A program made the translations under genes and the position numbers. Under the pieces are notes generated by a model. It was not told the origin of the DNA. It did not search any database and worked only from the letters and a program-made list of their open reading frames with translations. A DNA stretch of 57,769 nucleotides from Chara braunii. Its lineage: Eukaryota; Streptophyta; Charophyceae; Charales; Characeae. Position 1 is the first letter of the stretch, and each line of letters begins with the position of its first letter. Below, one piece after another: positions 43,561 to 54,037 of the stretch. The stretch covers positions 1,194,928 through 1,252,696 of the forward strand of contig BFEA01000184.1 of assembly GCA_003427395.1 (NCBI GenBank), read 5' to 3'.

Positions 43561-46500
43561 TTGTTTCGTTGTGCTGCTATAGTGCTCCCCAACTGGCGGA
43601 CGCATCTCTGTCGCTTTATCATTGCCAAAGTCCAACAACTGCCTCGACTGCGATTTGGGTCAACGTCCGTTGCTCTGCTCGCAGGGAAAAGTGGAATGCT
43701 TCAGTGGTGTGATACGACGACGGTCGATCAAGACTTCCCTCCCACGCCAGCTTGCCTTCCATTACGTTTTCGGCAGGAATTGGCTGGGAAGGGATTGGTT
43801 ATGGGCATTCGAGTTCCGAGCAGTGCCGATAGTACTTCTTCCCGACTCGAGCCATGTGCTTCCTCTGGAAAACGGTCACGTGACTCAAACACTCGGCATC
43901 GACGGAACAGAACACAGTTGTCCACCTCCATCGAGCATTCGTATATCTGTCGTGACGTGCTCGAAGACCACAAAAACACTGGAAGCGGGGGCCAGTTCCT
44001 TAGTGTCGATTGTACATCCAGAGTCTCTTCATCATGTTCTGAAATGACCGACGCTAGGATGTCGAGCTCCATACCCGAGGGTAATCTCGGTGACTGTAGT
44101 TATATTGGGACGGAGTACGTGTATAGTGCGAACAACTGCACTACTGTTGGTTCTTCCTTGGGAGTTGCCGATGGGGGTGATAGGGTTTCCTCGTCTACCC
44201 CTCCGCAGTGCTAGGAGAGTCAAGGACCGTCCACGGATGAAATCACTGAATACTGCTATTCACGAGACAGTCAGAGGTCGCGCTGTTTCTCCGAAGAGGA
44301 CCGCCACATACGGTACATTTTGTCTGCGCCTATGCCCGGTGAAAGAAGACCCTATTCTATGGCAAACAGAGAACCGACCAAAAAGACACAGCATCGGCGA
44401 GCTATGGCCAAACTCAGGATGCAGTCACTTCAGGCAGTGCGAGGGATGCTCTGTTGTAGGCGGATGTGTTGCGCTGAACTGACAGCCGAAGATGTCAGGC
44501 CGGTGCGGGAGGCATTCTACTCGAAAAGTTTCNCGGAAAGGANGAAGTGGTGGTTGNAAACCATACATGACTTCACGGTTATGGAAGGTNGTGCTGAGCG
44601 GGTCAGGCCTGTAGCTTGCAAACGGAAGATGTGCGTGCAGGCGTACTGTAACATTCTCGACATTTCTCGTAACACATTCTATGTCTACAAAAGGATGTAT
44701 GACAACGGTGTTGTCGTTAGGGAGCATGGGCACTCGGGCTTGTTTAAACCAGCCGAAAAAGTCGTCACGATGCTTGCACTGTTGAAACGGTTCATCGACG
44801 ACCATGCCGATAGTATGCCGAATGACATGGTCTCGAAAAACGGAGTTTGTCGTCCTTGCCGTAGGATTCCTGCGGAATTAACAAAACGAGCAATTTACGA
44901 ATCATTGCACTCTGATCTTTTGATGTGCCACTCGGAAGTTGTGTCAGAGTCGACTTTCTACGCTATGTGGAGTAAGCACTTCTGGCACGTGAGTCTAACT
45001 ATGTCCAACACATTCACGAAGTGCGCAAAATCTATATTCTGCAAGCAGTGCATTGCCAAGTCGAAGTACGAGAGGGACCGTAAGAAATCCAAAGATAGGA
45101 TGCGGAAACATCAAGAGCTGCAAGTCAACCGCACGCTAGACTATAGCCACTGCAAAATGGATTCCATCTTGCGGCAGTCCGAGTGTCTGTGCATCATTAT
45201 TGACGGCATGGATCAAAAGAAAACTACCATACCGCATATAGGACAGGCTAACTACTCGAAGGACTTGTACCACGAGAGGATGATGAAGACTGGTCTCACG
45301 ACCGTTCTGGTCCATGGCTGGGATCCGTCTATATATGTTTACACATATTTTCCTTACTACACACACGATCCCAACAATACGGCGACGTGTTTAATGCGGA
45401 CTCTTACGGAGATCCAATCCAGTGGGAAACCTCTACCGCCGTTTCTTCGTATTCAAGCTGACAACTGCTTCAAAGAAAACAAGAATAGATTCATCTGCGC
45501 ATTGGCAGCACTTCTTGTGAAGTTCGGGATTTTCAAGGAAATAGAAATTGGTTTTATGAAGTTGGACACACGCACACAGACGTCGATGCCACGTTTAGTG
45601 TTTTCTCCAAGAAACTCAAGGACAATGATGCCTACACAATGGATGAGTTGTTCCTTTTGCTAGAGCGGTCTCATAAGACTCCTCCGCGGTGTATTTTTCT
45701 TGATAGGATAGCAGACTTGAGACGTCTTATTTACCCGCACGTTTCAAAGCGCATGACAGGAATTTCGAAGCCTCATTTGCTGAAATTCTACATGATAGGT
45801 GATAATCCCGCCATGTCCTATAAAGAGTATTGCACAGACGCTAAGTTGTTGCCCGAGGATGGTCCTCTTTACTGGTTCAAACAAACAGACAACGGTGGTT
45901 ACGCTGGTCCGCAGCAACCTTTCGATCCTCTGCCGGTCCAACCGGCGTTCCTCAACGATTTCAAGAACGGTTTGGAGGGTGTGAAGAGGTTTTTGGAAGT
46001 CTATGAAAAAAAAAGAGAAACTTGGATGACTTTCCGAGACAAAGAGGTGACTAGAATAGATAGGGCTTTTCNNNNNNNNNNNNNNNNNNNNNNNNNNNNN
46101 NNNNNNNNNNNNNNNNNNNNNNNNNNNNNNNNNNNNNNNNNNNNNNNNNNNNNNNNNNNNNNNNNNNNNNNNNNNNNNNNNNNNNNNNNNNNNNNNNNNN
46201 NNNNNNNNNNNNNNNNNNNNNNNNNNNNNNNNNNNNNNNNNNNNNNNNNNNNNNNNNNNNNNNNNNNNNNNNNNNNNNNNNNNNNNNNNNNNNNNNNNNN
46301 NNNNNNATCACGTCAAACACGCGGGGGACATTATCGACAACGGGGTGCCTTCGGCACCCATCACCGAATTCTGGCCAAAGGCCACCCATGTCGTTGAAGA
46401 CGGGAGTTCTTGCTCTGATTCGGATTCATCCGAATTACAGAGAGAACCTCTATTCGTGGGTCTTCAGAGGGACAAGCCTAAGGCCAGCTTTGATCCTTTC

Positions 46501-46844
46501 GAAGATGTGCATGTCGACAGTTTTTTCATTATGCAACCGTCGGACGAGGACATGCATCAAGGAGTGTCTTTTTGGGTTGGCCATGTTCGCAGTGAAGTTG
46601 ACAAGAACGAAGATTCGCCAACTTATAATCAATTCAAAGTGGAGTACTGGGTTCTAATCGGAAAAGCGAGCACACTAAGAGAATTGTATGGCGACGCCTG
46701 GGAAAAAAAATGGAAAAAAGCTCCAGGGCACGAGGAAGAGTATCAACATGTCACAACCGTTGCGTTTTCTTGGATGAGACAAACGAGGACGAATGTCTGC
46801 GAGTCCTCCAAAACGTTTACCACCGGGTCTATGATTTCATCTGA
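43420..46844 (+). pseudogene. DUF7869-type transposase-like protein, broken
   Basis: Frame from 43420 runs, through a TAG at 44212, to 45558, then +1 to 46071 (N gap), resumes after 46306 and ends near 46844 after another shift near 46760. In order: Ser-rich start; 'VCVQAYCNILDISRNTFYVY' HTH-like segment (about 44630-44700); Cys-containing linker 'CAKSIFCKQC'; RNase H-like core with 'IIIDGMDQKK' (45196), 'IQADNCFKENKNRF' (about 45450) and, after the shift, 'VGHTHTDVDATFS' (45561 on), the family hallmark. The C-terminal part has 'FWVGHVRSEV'. The core aspartates suggest transposase or nuclease chemistry. A palindrome (46420) lies in the coding frame. Confidence 0.85.
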
Positions 46845-47187
46845 AAGTAAGAAAAAATGCAATTCCCGCCCTAGAAAACGGCGTTGGCACTCAAACACAA
46901 AGCGTTTCCGGAGAAGGGAGCGGGCAGGAGGCTACCTCATCGAGAGTGTGATGGTTGTCGTCTTTTTGTGAGGAGAACATATTGCCATGCTGGCCTGTGA
47001 ACAACACGCTTGACTCCATGGAATACTTCGCTTAATGATTTGTGCTCTCTGGGTTACGGGCTTCAAATCAACAAGAGTTCTTCATCAATTTTCGACATTG
47101 GGCGTGGGGGCGTTTTGGTCGTCGTAGCATGACCTCGGGCTTTCGGTCATGACCTTGATGTGACGCTTTTATTGTGACTTTTGTCTT
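46845..47187. other. Spacer after DUF7869-type gene
   Basis: About 340 bases with no ORF I support; ordinary composition. Confidence 0.5.
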
Positions 47188-47403
47188 TTGCAGTGTGCAG
47201 ACTTTCCTCTTCTGACGCACTTCGAAAACATGGATGAGATTTTGGGCTACATTGAAATAAAAGTACCTGGACGACTGGCGATCATCACAAAGGGAGGAGC
47301 GTTTCCTTTTCAATATGAGAGAATCTTCAGGATCGTAGCAGGAGGACGGACAATGTTTGTGATCATGGTGAGGTTTACTGATCTCAACATTTTGGACATG
47401 TGA
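47188..47403 (+). CDS. Small unknown ORF, 71 aa
   Basis: Contains 'HFENMDEILGYIEIKVPGRL', 'IITKGGAFPFQYERIFRIVAGG'-like text (47281-47345) and 'TMFVIMVRFTDLN'. It may be an exon rather than a gene. No family recognised; it precedes the duplicated small ORFs. Confidence 0.35.
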   Translation: MQCADFPLLTHFENMDEILGYIEIKVPGRLAIITKGGAFPFQYERIFRIVAGGRTMFVIMVRFTDLNILDM

Positions 47404-47409
47404 ATATAT

Positions 47410-47735
47410 GAGCGTCGGGGGGAAAATTGGATGCGAGGAGATTTTACAAGAGCTTATGTAAAAACTTCAGAAGTTCTTTTCGCCTTGAGACGTGTTATGC
47501 TCAAAGCAAGGGGTGACATTCAGGGTTTCTCGTTTTCCATTACGGAGTTTGAAGGTCTGCCTCAACCTCCAATCCCGTCTTGCATGGTGGATGGTTCGAC
47601 ATGAGAACCGATAGTGAACGCTCTGCGAAGAGGCTTCTTCTGAGGACTTCAACTTTTTAAAACGTTTTGTGACCAGTCTTACATTTCTAGAATTTTGTGT
47701 CATTATGTCGGATTTGTGAACATTTCGTAGTATAG
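47410..47735 (+). pseudogene. First copy of 70-aa ORF, stopped
   Basis: The same frame as the second copy reads 'MRGDFTRAYVKTSEVLFALR' and continues to a TGA where the second copy has TGG ('GSTWEP'), then further homologous sequence. The pair lies 534 bp apart. A single G to A change is enough to explain the stop. Confidence 0.6.
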
Positions 47736-47943
47736 TCATTTCTGATTACTTTTAATTTTTACCAGTTTGAGAGACGAGTCTCGACACTTCCCAAGTTTTG
47801 TGGTCGAATGTCAGATTAATTGAAATTTGCACACTGTAAAATATTAACGAAAGCCACGAGTGCCGACCCTGGCTCATGGTCGGTTGTGGTTGAAATGTAT
47901 CCGACCCAGAGAATAAGGATACTGTTACGACAACCAAACACAA

Positions 47944-48266
47944 GAGCGTCAAGGGGGAAACAAGATGCTGGGGGATTTTACAGCACCTTATCTGCTAGCT
48001 GCAGATGTTCTTGTGTCCTTGAGACGTGTTGTTGTCATGGCTGGGGGAGACGTTCAAGGTTTTTCGATTTTCATTACAGGTTTCGAAGGTCTGCCTCAAC
48101 CTCCTATCTCGGCTTGCATTGTGCAAGGTTCAACATGGGAACCGCTAGTGAACGCTTTTCGAAGAGACTTCTTTTGAAGATTTCAAGTTCGGGACACTTT
48201 GGTGACGAGTCTTACGTTTTTAGAGTTTCGTCAGGATGTCGGATTTGTGAATCTTTTCATAGTGTA
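47944..48266 (+). CDS. Second copy of 70-aa ORF, intact
   Basis: 47965-48177 encodes 'MLGDFTAPYLLAADVLVSLR', 'GDVQGFSIFITGFEGLPQPP' and ends 'EPLVNAFRRDFF'. The surrounding 320 bp are repeated at 47410-47735, including the untranslated tail up to 'gtcggatttgtgaa'. No family recognised. Conservation of the reading frame between copies, with mostly conservative residue changes, supports that it codes. Confidence 0.5.
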
Positions 48267-49330
48267 GGCGTTTTTAGAGAGACATCTCGACATTTTCAAA
48301 TTTTTGTGTTAGAATGTCCGATTAGTTGAAATTTCCACGGAAACTTTTTAGTTGATTGTGGACGGTCCGACATAGCCTTGCCAAATCTTTGGTTAATGGA
48401 AACTTTTGAGGTAACCGTTACGAATTCACAATATTGGGACCAGATAACTGTTATCTGTTTTTACGGCGTACTTCTCATTTGTCTCGACAATGGTTGTTTG
48501 CCTGCTTATGTAGGCTGGGTGTCCCGCTCTGTTTTTAATTTTTCTTCGCTTTTCAATCTAGTTCTCATGAGTTGTCAATTGTCTTCAAAATCCAGTGAGA
48601 TCTTTCAAAATAATTATAAGGTCCTTGGTCACTTCAACATCTGATAATCTGTACACAGTTTGATTCGGATGTGTCCTACGCATTCGTTTGAGCCTTCTCC
48701 AATGCCCAATCCTCAGATGATAACGTCTCTACATAATATGCTCCCCATCACTTCACTCTGTACGATGCCCGTTTGTTTTGAGAAATGTTTGGTAAAGTGA
48801 TAATGTACATGCAACCACCATCTAGTTGAAATTGAAGACTGATGGTTAATAGAGTTCTTAAGGGGTTCCCGAGGGTGCACTTTTGTTTGTTAACATACAT
48901 CATTTGATTTCGGCAAGGACAGTGGCGGAGTGGTGGGCAGCGTTGGGTAGGAATGTTACAAGTTCATGGTTGCGAGGTCTTACCCAGCAAGCGGCAAATG
49001 ATAACATCTCTGCATAATGTTGCCCACCACTTCACTCCGTCCGATGCCCTTTTATTTTAAGAAATGTCTGCTAAGCTATAATTGTTCTTTGAATAATAAC
49101 ATATTGGTTAATTTTTCCTCGGAGGGTGATCCGGGCTATGATCATAAGTTCATCCTTTTGATTGAGTGAACTTCAAGGATATTTAATGAATGACGCACGG
49201 TTTATAACATAACGGATTTTCTCCATCCGAATAATGAAATATTTGATTCGAATATATCCCAGTTTTACTATAAAACTAGCCAACTTGTGTATTATGGATT
49301 ATATCAAAACATGTGACTCGGATGTATCCT
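48267..49330. other. Right arm of candidate element
   Basis: AT-rich, no gene. A direct repeat of about 95 bp ('gataac.tctctacataat', 'cacttcactc.gt.cgatgcc') lies at 48715-48805 and 48995-49090. Degenerate palindromes: TCGGATGTGTCCTA at 48664 and TCGGATGTATCCTA at 49318. I found no terminal inverted repeat. Confidence 0.6.
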
Positions 49331-50529
49331 ACTCATCCTGCTTGTATTCAATTAAACTTAAAAAATGAGCTATTCTTTTCACTCCCATGCACCCTTTAAA
49401 GCCTCAACGAATACCTTTTTTGGGTCACCCATATACGTCCCTCACAAGGGAAAACCTTCGATATGCTACGTTCGTACTGACTGTCTGAATCTGTGTCTGT
49501 TTAGTTGAGTATTTATCCGTTGAACAGGGACTCTGATCGTTGTGTATTAATGTATAATCAGCATCTTCTTTCGTCAGCCGTGTATACCTTTTGAGTTTCT
49601 CGAACGACAAAAGTACTATTTAGAAAATAATGTACTATTTTAATGAATAACATGTTGCAAGTGACAGAAAGGCTTGGTTAACCTGGATCTTGAGTGCCTG
49701 GGCGGAAAAATGCGAAGGTCGCCCGCACGTAGGCAAGGGTATGTTTTGTCCCGGTAGGGAGTAGGTGGGCGCGCAATATTTAAGGCGCGCGTGTGATTTT
49801 TCCTAATTGAGTAGGCGGCCGGGGTAGCCGACCGACCCAGACCGTGTTACGGCCCTGGTTAGGGAATGAAAGTTTGTTTTTGATAGGCGCGCGTGACTTA
49901 GGGTAGGCCTGGCGCGCAGGTACGCGCATGGGACGGCCATGGCGCGGGGTGGTAGACCGGTGCGGACACCTAGGGTCCGTGGGTGCAATTGTGGGCCGAA
50001 AAAGTAACCAGGGCGGTATCCTGGCCCGGAACGCCGCGCGGTGCCGCTTTACATGGGAAACCGCGCTTGCTGGTCACAGGCTTGGGCTTGGCCCTATAGG
50101 TTACGACACTGGATTTGCACGACGGAGGTAGGAGGTTCGAGGCCGGCGGAAGACAACGCAGGAGCAATTGAGCGCCAGAAAGCTAAGGGGTTGAGGATCC
50201 CGCGGGACTATCCCCCTTTTTGTTTTTCTAGGGGGAGCCCGACCGTTGGTCCGAGCCGCTAGGCTATGGGAATATTGGCAGGGCCGCGGTTCATTCCCCC
50301 TTCCAAACGATCCTTTTTTCTTATTTTGGGGACCACCCCAGAATTGTTCTGCCTGGTTAGAGCCGTTTAAGAGGCGGGCGGCCGCACCCTGAGGCCAATG
50401 GCCCATCTTGTCGGGAGTACCCATATACCCTGGGGGCGCAGAACCCCGCCTAACTTGAATAATGGGGGCCAAACGTTAAAAAGGTTGGGCTTTGCAGGAG
50501 CTGGCCAACTATCTGACGCGGCCGCTAGG
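49331..50529. other. Non-coding; GC-rich from 49680
   Basis: AT-rich to 49680, then a sharp switch to GC-rich sequence with several GCGCGC clusters (49770-49930). ORFs on both strands here are long only because the DNA is GC-rich. I see no recognisable gene or RNA. Confidence 0.55.
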
Positions 50530-50620
50530 GCGGATCTAGGGAACGATTTAAAGAAAATCTGCCTGGTCGCGCGCAAAGGCTCACACGCATAAACCCCGAA
50601 GGGAGGGCCAGGTCCATGAG
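50530..50620 (+). repeat. U6-like repeat A (most diverged)
   Basis: Blocks 'ggaacgat', 'agaaaatctgcctggtc' and 'cgcaaaggctcacacgcataaa' follow the order of U6 snRNA (GGAACGATACAGAGAAGATTAGC, then CCTGCGCAAGGATGACACGCA, described in pieces). The ACAGAGA box is lost. Confidence 0.6.
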
Positions 50621-50830
50621 GAGAGAGTGGGGTGGATGGGGTAATGATCGTGGCAGATCTCCTTTGGGAGGAACCCCGGTAAGGCGGAGGAGATCTGTGC
50701 GATCTACGAGGGAGCGGTGAACTGACCAAAGGAGGCCGAGGCGAGCGGCCGCGGGCCGGTGGGAATGTCTGCGGGATACATCGGTCGTCGCCCGGGGGGT
50801 TTTGTTGGCATCGGGGGGCAGATTTGTGCT

Positions 50831-50915
50831 GACACAACAAAGTGGAGACGGATATGGAGAAGATTAGCTCGGCCACTGTGCAAAGTTGGCACTCGTGAAT
50901 TTGGAAACGAGCCCG
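50831..50915 (+). repeat. U6-like repeat B
   Basis: 'gatatggagaagattagctc' matches the U6 region around the ACAGAGA box with changes; then 'ggccactgtgcaaag' and 'ggcactcgtgaatttgg'. 5' end unclear. Confidence 0.65.
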
Positions 50916-50960
50916 GACGCAAAAAGGGGAGGGTGCATGCGGGAGAGGGTTTACCACCCG

Positions 50961-51056
50961 CGGGTCCTTTGGGACATCAGCTAAAGCTGGAAGTGGCGCA
51001 GAGGAGGTCTGTGTGGCCCCTGCGCAAGGATGGCATGCATAAATCGGGGAAACGCG
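50961..51056 (+). repeat. U6-like repeat C
   Basis: Begins 'gtcctttgggacatcagcta' (the U6 5' stem-loop), then 'ctggaagtgg', 'gtggcccctgcgcaaggatg' (a near-perfect U6 block), 'gcatgcataaatcgggg'. The catalytic ACAGAGA is altered to 'gcagaggagg'. Probably a U6-derived pseudogene or repeat. Confidence 0.8.
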
Positions 51057-51137
51057 GTCGGGTTCGTGCGAAAACGGCGAGGCGGGGTGGCACGGGGGGA
51101 GGCCGCTCAGGCCGCGAAGGGGCGTCGGGAGTTGCTT

Positions 51138-51232
51138 AGTCCTTCGAGACATCCGCTAAATTGGAACGATACGGTGAAGATCTGCATGGTCCTTGCGCAA
51201 GGGTTGACACACATGAGCCGCGAGAAAAGGGT
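51138..51232 (+). repeat. U6-like repeat D
   Basis: 'agtccttcgagacatccgct', 'aaattggaacgatacggtga', 'agatctgcatggtccttgcg', 'caagggttgacacacatgag' follow U6 almost throughout. The ACAGAGA box reads ACGGTGA, so it would not be a normal functional U6. Confidence 0.85.
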
Positions 51233-51307
51233 CAGGATCGTGCATTAAGGGAGATCTGGTAATACGGCTGCGTGGGCTCGGAATGGCCGCAGACACTGCC
51301 TCGATTG

Positions 51308-51385
51308 AGTCCGTTCGGGAGTATTGGAGCGATACCGAGAAGATTAGCGCAGCCCCTGCGCAAGACCGACGTGCATAAAGCGGGG
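51308..51385 (+). repeat. U6-like repeat E
   Basis: 'agtccgttcgggagtattgg', 'agcgataccgagaagattag', 'cgcagcccctgcgcaagacc', 'gacgtgcataaa' again follow U6. The box reads ACCGAGA. The five repeats are on one strand within 860 bp, suggesting tandem growth of one U6-derived unit. Confidence 0.85.
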
Positions 51386-52100
51386 GCGTGCCCTTCCTTT
51401 TCGGAACTTTGTCCCTTTTTTTTTGGGCCAGCTGTGCAGTGGTTGGCCGCTGGTGGTATTCGGCAGCAGCGAACCGGCCCTGTTGACGACAACACGGCAA
51501 TGGTGAAGGAGATGGCGGGGCGCTAGGAGGAAGGCGCGGTTAAGAAGAGACAGCTCGCTCGTTCCTCGATGGAATCGAGCGGGGGAGGAAGCAATATTGG
51601 GGTTTTAGCCCCGGGCGCATCGAATGGCGAAGGTGGTTCGGCGGCTAGTTGAGTAGAATAGGAGTTAGGAAGAAAATGGGTGCGCGGAGAGATGGCGAAG
51701 GGGAGAACGAATGGGGGGAGAAACCGTTAGTTCGACCATCTCGTGGCCGTTTTTGGTCAACAAGGATTCTAAAGTGGGGTTTTGGGGAAGGGCAAAATCA
51801 GATATGGGGTTAGTTCGGGCGATAGATTAGTAAAATAGGAAGTTAGTACGAAAACGTGTGCGCGGAGGGTGTCGAGAACGAAGGTAACGGGAGCGAAAAC
51901 TCCAAATCTCGCTCGATCCTCGAAGGATTCGAGCGAGGTAAGTTGCGAACCCGGGGTTTTTGCCCCGGGCGACTTGTAGGACAGTGTTAGTTTTTAGAGA
52001 GGGTTAGTAGTGTAGAAGATAGGAGGGAAAGCACGTATGGGGAGGAGAGCCTGAAGTGGGAATGTTCCTGTCCGCTTTCAGCGGAACATTCGTTCGATTC
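51386..52100. repeat. Three diverged direct repeats of about 180 bp
   Basis: 51548-51735, 51736-51915 and 51915-52080 share, in order, a 'tcgatg/cctcga' hairpin ('cctcgatggaatcgagcg' type), 'ggggttttagccccgggcg', 'agtagaataggagttag' and 'gtgcgcggag' blocks. No gene. Confidence 0.6.
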
Positions 52101-53340
52101 GTCTTGCTTGAACAACGGAAGAAGCGTGGGGCTAGCTACGGAGTCGGGTACTTACTTGTGGGCGGTCGGTGTAGTTGGAGATTCACCCGGCCTCACCCAT
52201 TTCTGTCGATGGAAATAGCGGGGAACCGGTGCGCGATCTGAAGGGAATAACGAACGAACAGAAAAGTAGTGAGCAGAGAGAGAGAGAGAGAGGGAGAGTT
52301 GGCCAAAGCCAATTGAGCGGGGGTAGACCGCCAACAGCCGATGGAGGAGGCAGACTGAACACAGTCAGTTGGGCAAACAGCTACGACAGTCTGTGAGGTG
52401 CATTACGCCTCACCGTTGAAACTGGTATGTGGAGGCGGGGCTAGCGTTGAGGGATGAATTGAAAATCGAACTACTGAGTCGAGCCATCCGCGGGCCGAAT
52501 ATGGTTTAGCAAAGCACATGACCGGATCCTAGGGTTCGACCTTGTTTTGCGCAATTGTGAGAGGGTGTAAAGGGCATGGCCGTGGAGTGAGCGTGCAGAT
52601 GCAAGCGTATAGGGAAGACAACAATTGTGGAAGCCTTTTCGCTCGCTCCATTTCAACCAGTGCCGTGAAGGTGGTTGGCCATTGCTAAGGTAGAAGGGGG
52701 GGTGTTACCGTAGGCCGAAGGAGTGGTTGCGAAGGGGGTTATTGCTGCAACCTGAGAAGTCGTCAGAGAGCTAGCATTAGCAGTTCAACCTTGGTTTGAC
52801 CAAGTTGTTGCAGTTATTTGGCCGCCATTGCGAGGCCCTCAGGCATCGAAGGAATCAAGGCCCTCTCACGCGAGTCTGAGTGCACCTCCTTTGGATCTGA
52901 GAGTCTGAACTTACTCCTTCTTACCTTCTTCCTCTAAGTGTAGTCCGTTTGGTTCTGAGAGGAAGGCGGTAGACGGGCTTACAACCCGTACTCCGCGCAA
53001 GGGCCTTTGTGGGAGGTTGCCCCACCGATTGCGGGAGCTCTGTCGGGACTCAGGCGGAGTCCTGGAGGCAGGGAACTGAGTGGTAATCCCCTGACTCCCT
53101 CTATAAACCCAACTATAACCCCTACCTGTACATCTCTCTACGTTTGACTGAGCGTATTGCGTGGATCCTGTACTCTGATCTTGGTTTGACTGTCAGAACG
53201 TAAGTCAGACTGAAGTAAAGGAGTGCGTGTGCAATCTCAACTTCAATTTTACTGATTGCCTGAAAGCAGATTATGAACGAGGTGGGTTGCATCTGGGGGA
53301 AGTTTGGGAGGAGGGCAGTATTGTGTGCAGATTGACTGGG
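52101..53340. other. Non-coding stretch, possible LTR-like part
   Basis: GA tract at 52275-52295. 52880-53120 has a CTATAAAC box at 53100 after a run of palindromic GC sequences and might be part of an old LTR, but no partner is present. I support no ORF. Confidence 0.4.
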
Positions 53341-53351
53341 TCACTAAGGCT

Positions 53352-53982
53352 GGGAGGTCCCCTTAAGTTTGGGGAAGCCCAGCGCTTTGTTATTTCTGGT
53401 TTGCATGGAGCCTCAGACCGCTCTATAAGTTTAGGTAGCCTGAAGCTCTGGAGGCTGGGATGTCCCCATAAGTTTGGGGAGACCTGGTGCTATGAATTGT
53501 GTGGAGGGTCAGGACGCTCTATAAGTTTAGGTGTCTTGACTGCTCTGACCTGTGGGGATTTGACTGTGAGTGGTTCTCAGGGACCCGAGGCGCTCGATAA
53601 GTTTAGGTACCTTGGGTTGCCTCGTTTTGTTTGGGGTTCTCTCAGTTTCTTCTATAAGTTTAGGTAGCCTGTCCCACTGCGTCGCACAGATTGGATCAGA
53701 GAGAAACGAACCTGGCAGAGGATCAGACCGCTCTATAAGTTTAGGTGGTCTGACCCAACGCCTCGCACATATTGGAACCCAATGGATTTAACTTGGCTAT
53801 GTTATGTTACTATGTTATTGAGAACAGGCTAATCAGGCCGCTCTATAAATTTAGGTAGCCTGACTATAGCTTATCACAACAGAAGAGAGTATAATTAAAA
53901 GATATAATTGAGGGTAATTGCGGGCAGGCGGAGCAATGTTCTAAGTTGAGCGGCTCAACCTTATGTCCCTTTGAAGACTAAG

Positions 53983-54037
<55 letters not shown>

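Larger units (their letters stand above)
20921..46433. repeat. Dispersed palindrome TCGGATNNATCCGA, 26 exact copies
   Basis: Exact copies start at 21627, 21906, 22489, 25419, 25488, 25719, 25821, 25954, 31224, 31310, 31477, 31580, 32316, 32362, 32470, 32597, 38253, 38427, 39492, 41128, 41469, 41837, 43221, 43287, 43437 and 46420. Copies with one or two changes start at 20921, 23177, 31735, 31862, 32020, 32667, 37994, 38576, 38589, 38762, 38905, 39351 and 39421. The two central bases vary freely (GA, TC, TA, TG, GC, AC, GT, AA, AT, CC). Many extend to 16-18 bp as in GTTCGGAT..ATCCGAAC. It looks like the site of a symmetric DNA-binding protein. Confidence 0.95.
20880..49330. mobile_element. Candidate giant element defined by TCGGATNNATCCGA sites
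   Basis: I propose this as a unit because the 14-bp palindrome occurs throughout it and not elsewhere in the window. Its gene content (ParB-like/Ulp1 gene leftward, DUF7869-type gene rightward) is of mobile-element character. The left limit is set by Penelope-like element 2 and the first site at 20921; the right by the last degenerate sites at 48664 and 49318. I found no terminal inverted repeat or target duplication, so the ends and the unity of the region are inference. It could also be several related elements side by side. Confidence 0.45.

Noticed and set aside
20880-49330. Polinton/Maverick or giant-virus insertion
   Set aside because: No protein-primed DNA polymerase, packaging ATPase, capsid or retroviral-type integrase is seen in the region.
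20880-49330. Terminal inverted repeats of the candidate element
   Set aside because: I compared 20.88-21.2 kb with the complement of 48.6-49.7 kb by eye and found only the degenerate palindromes in common.
50367-51152. 261-codon minus-strand ORF
   Set aside because: It is antisense to the U6-like repeats in GC-rich DNA, is P/S/R-rich, and matches nothing I recognise.
53227-53667. 146-codon + strand ORF with repeated RSISLG peptide
   Set aside because: The repeated peptide is just the translation of the conserved hairpin loop; frames differ between copies.
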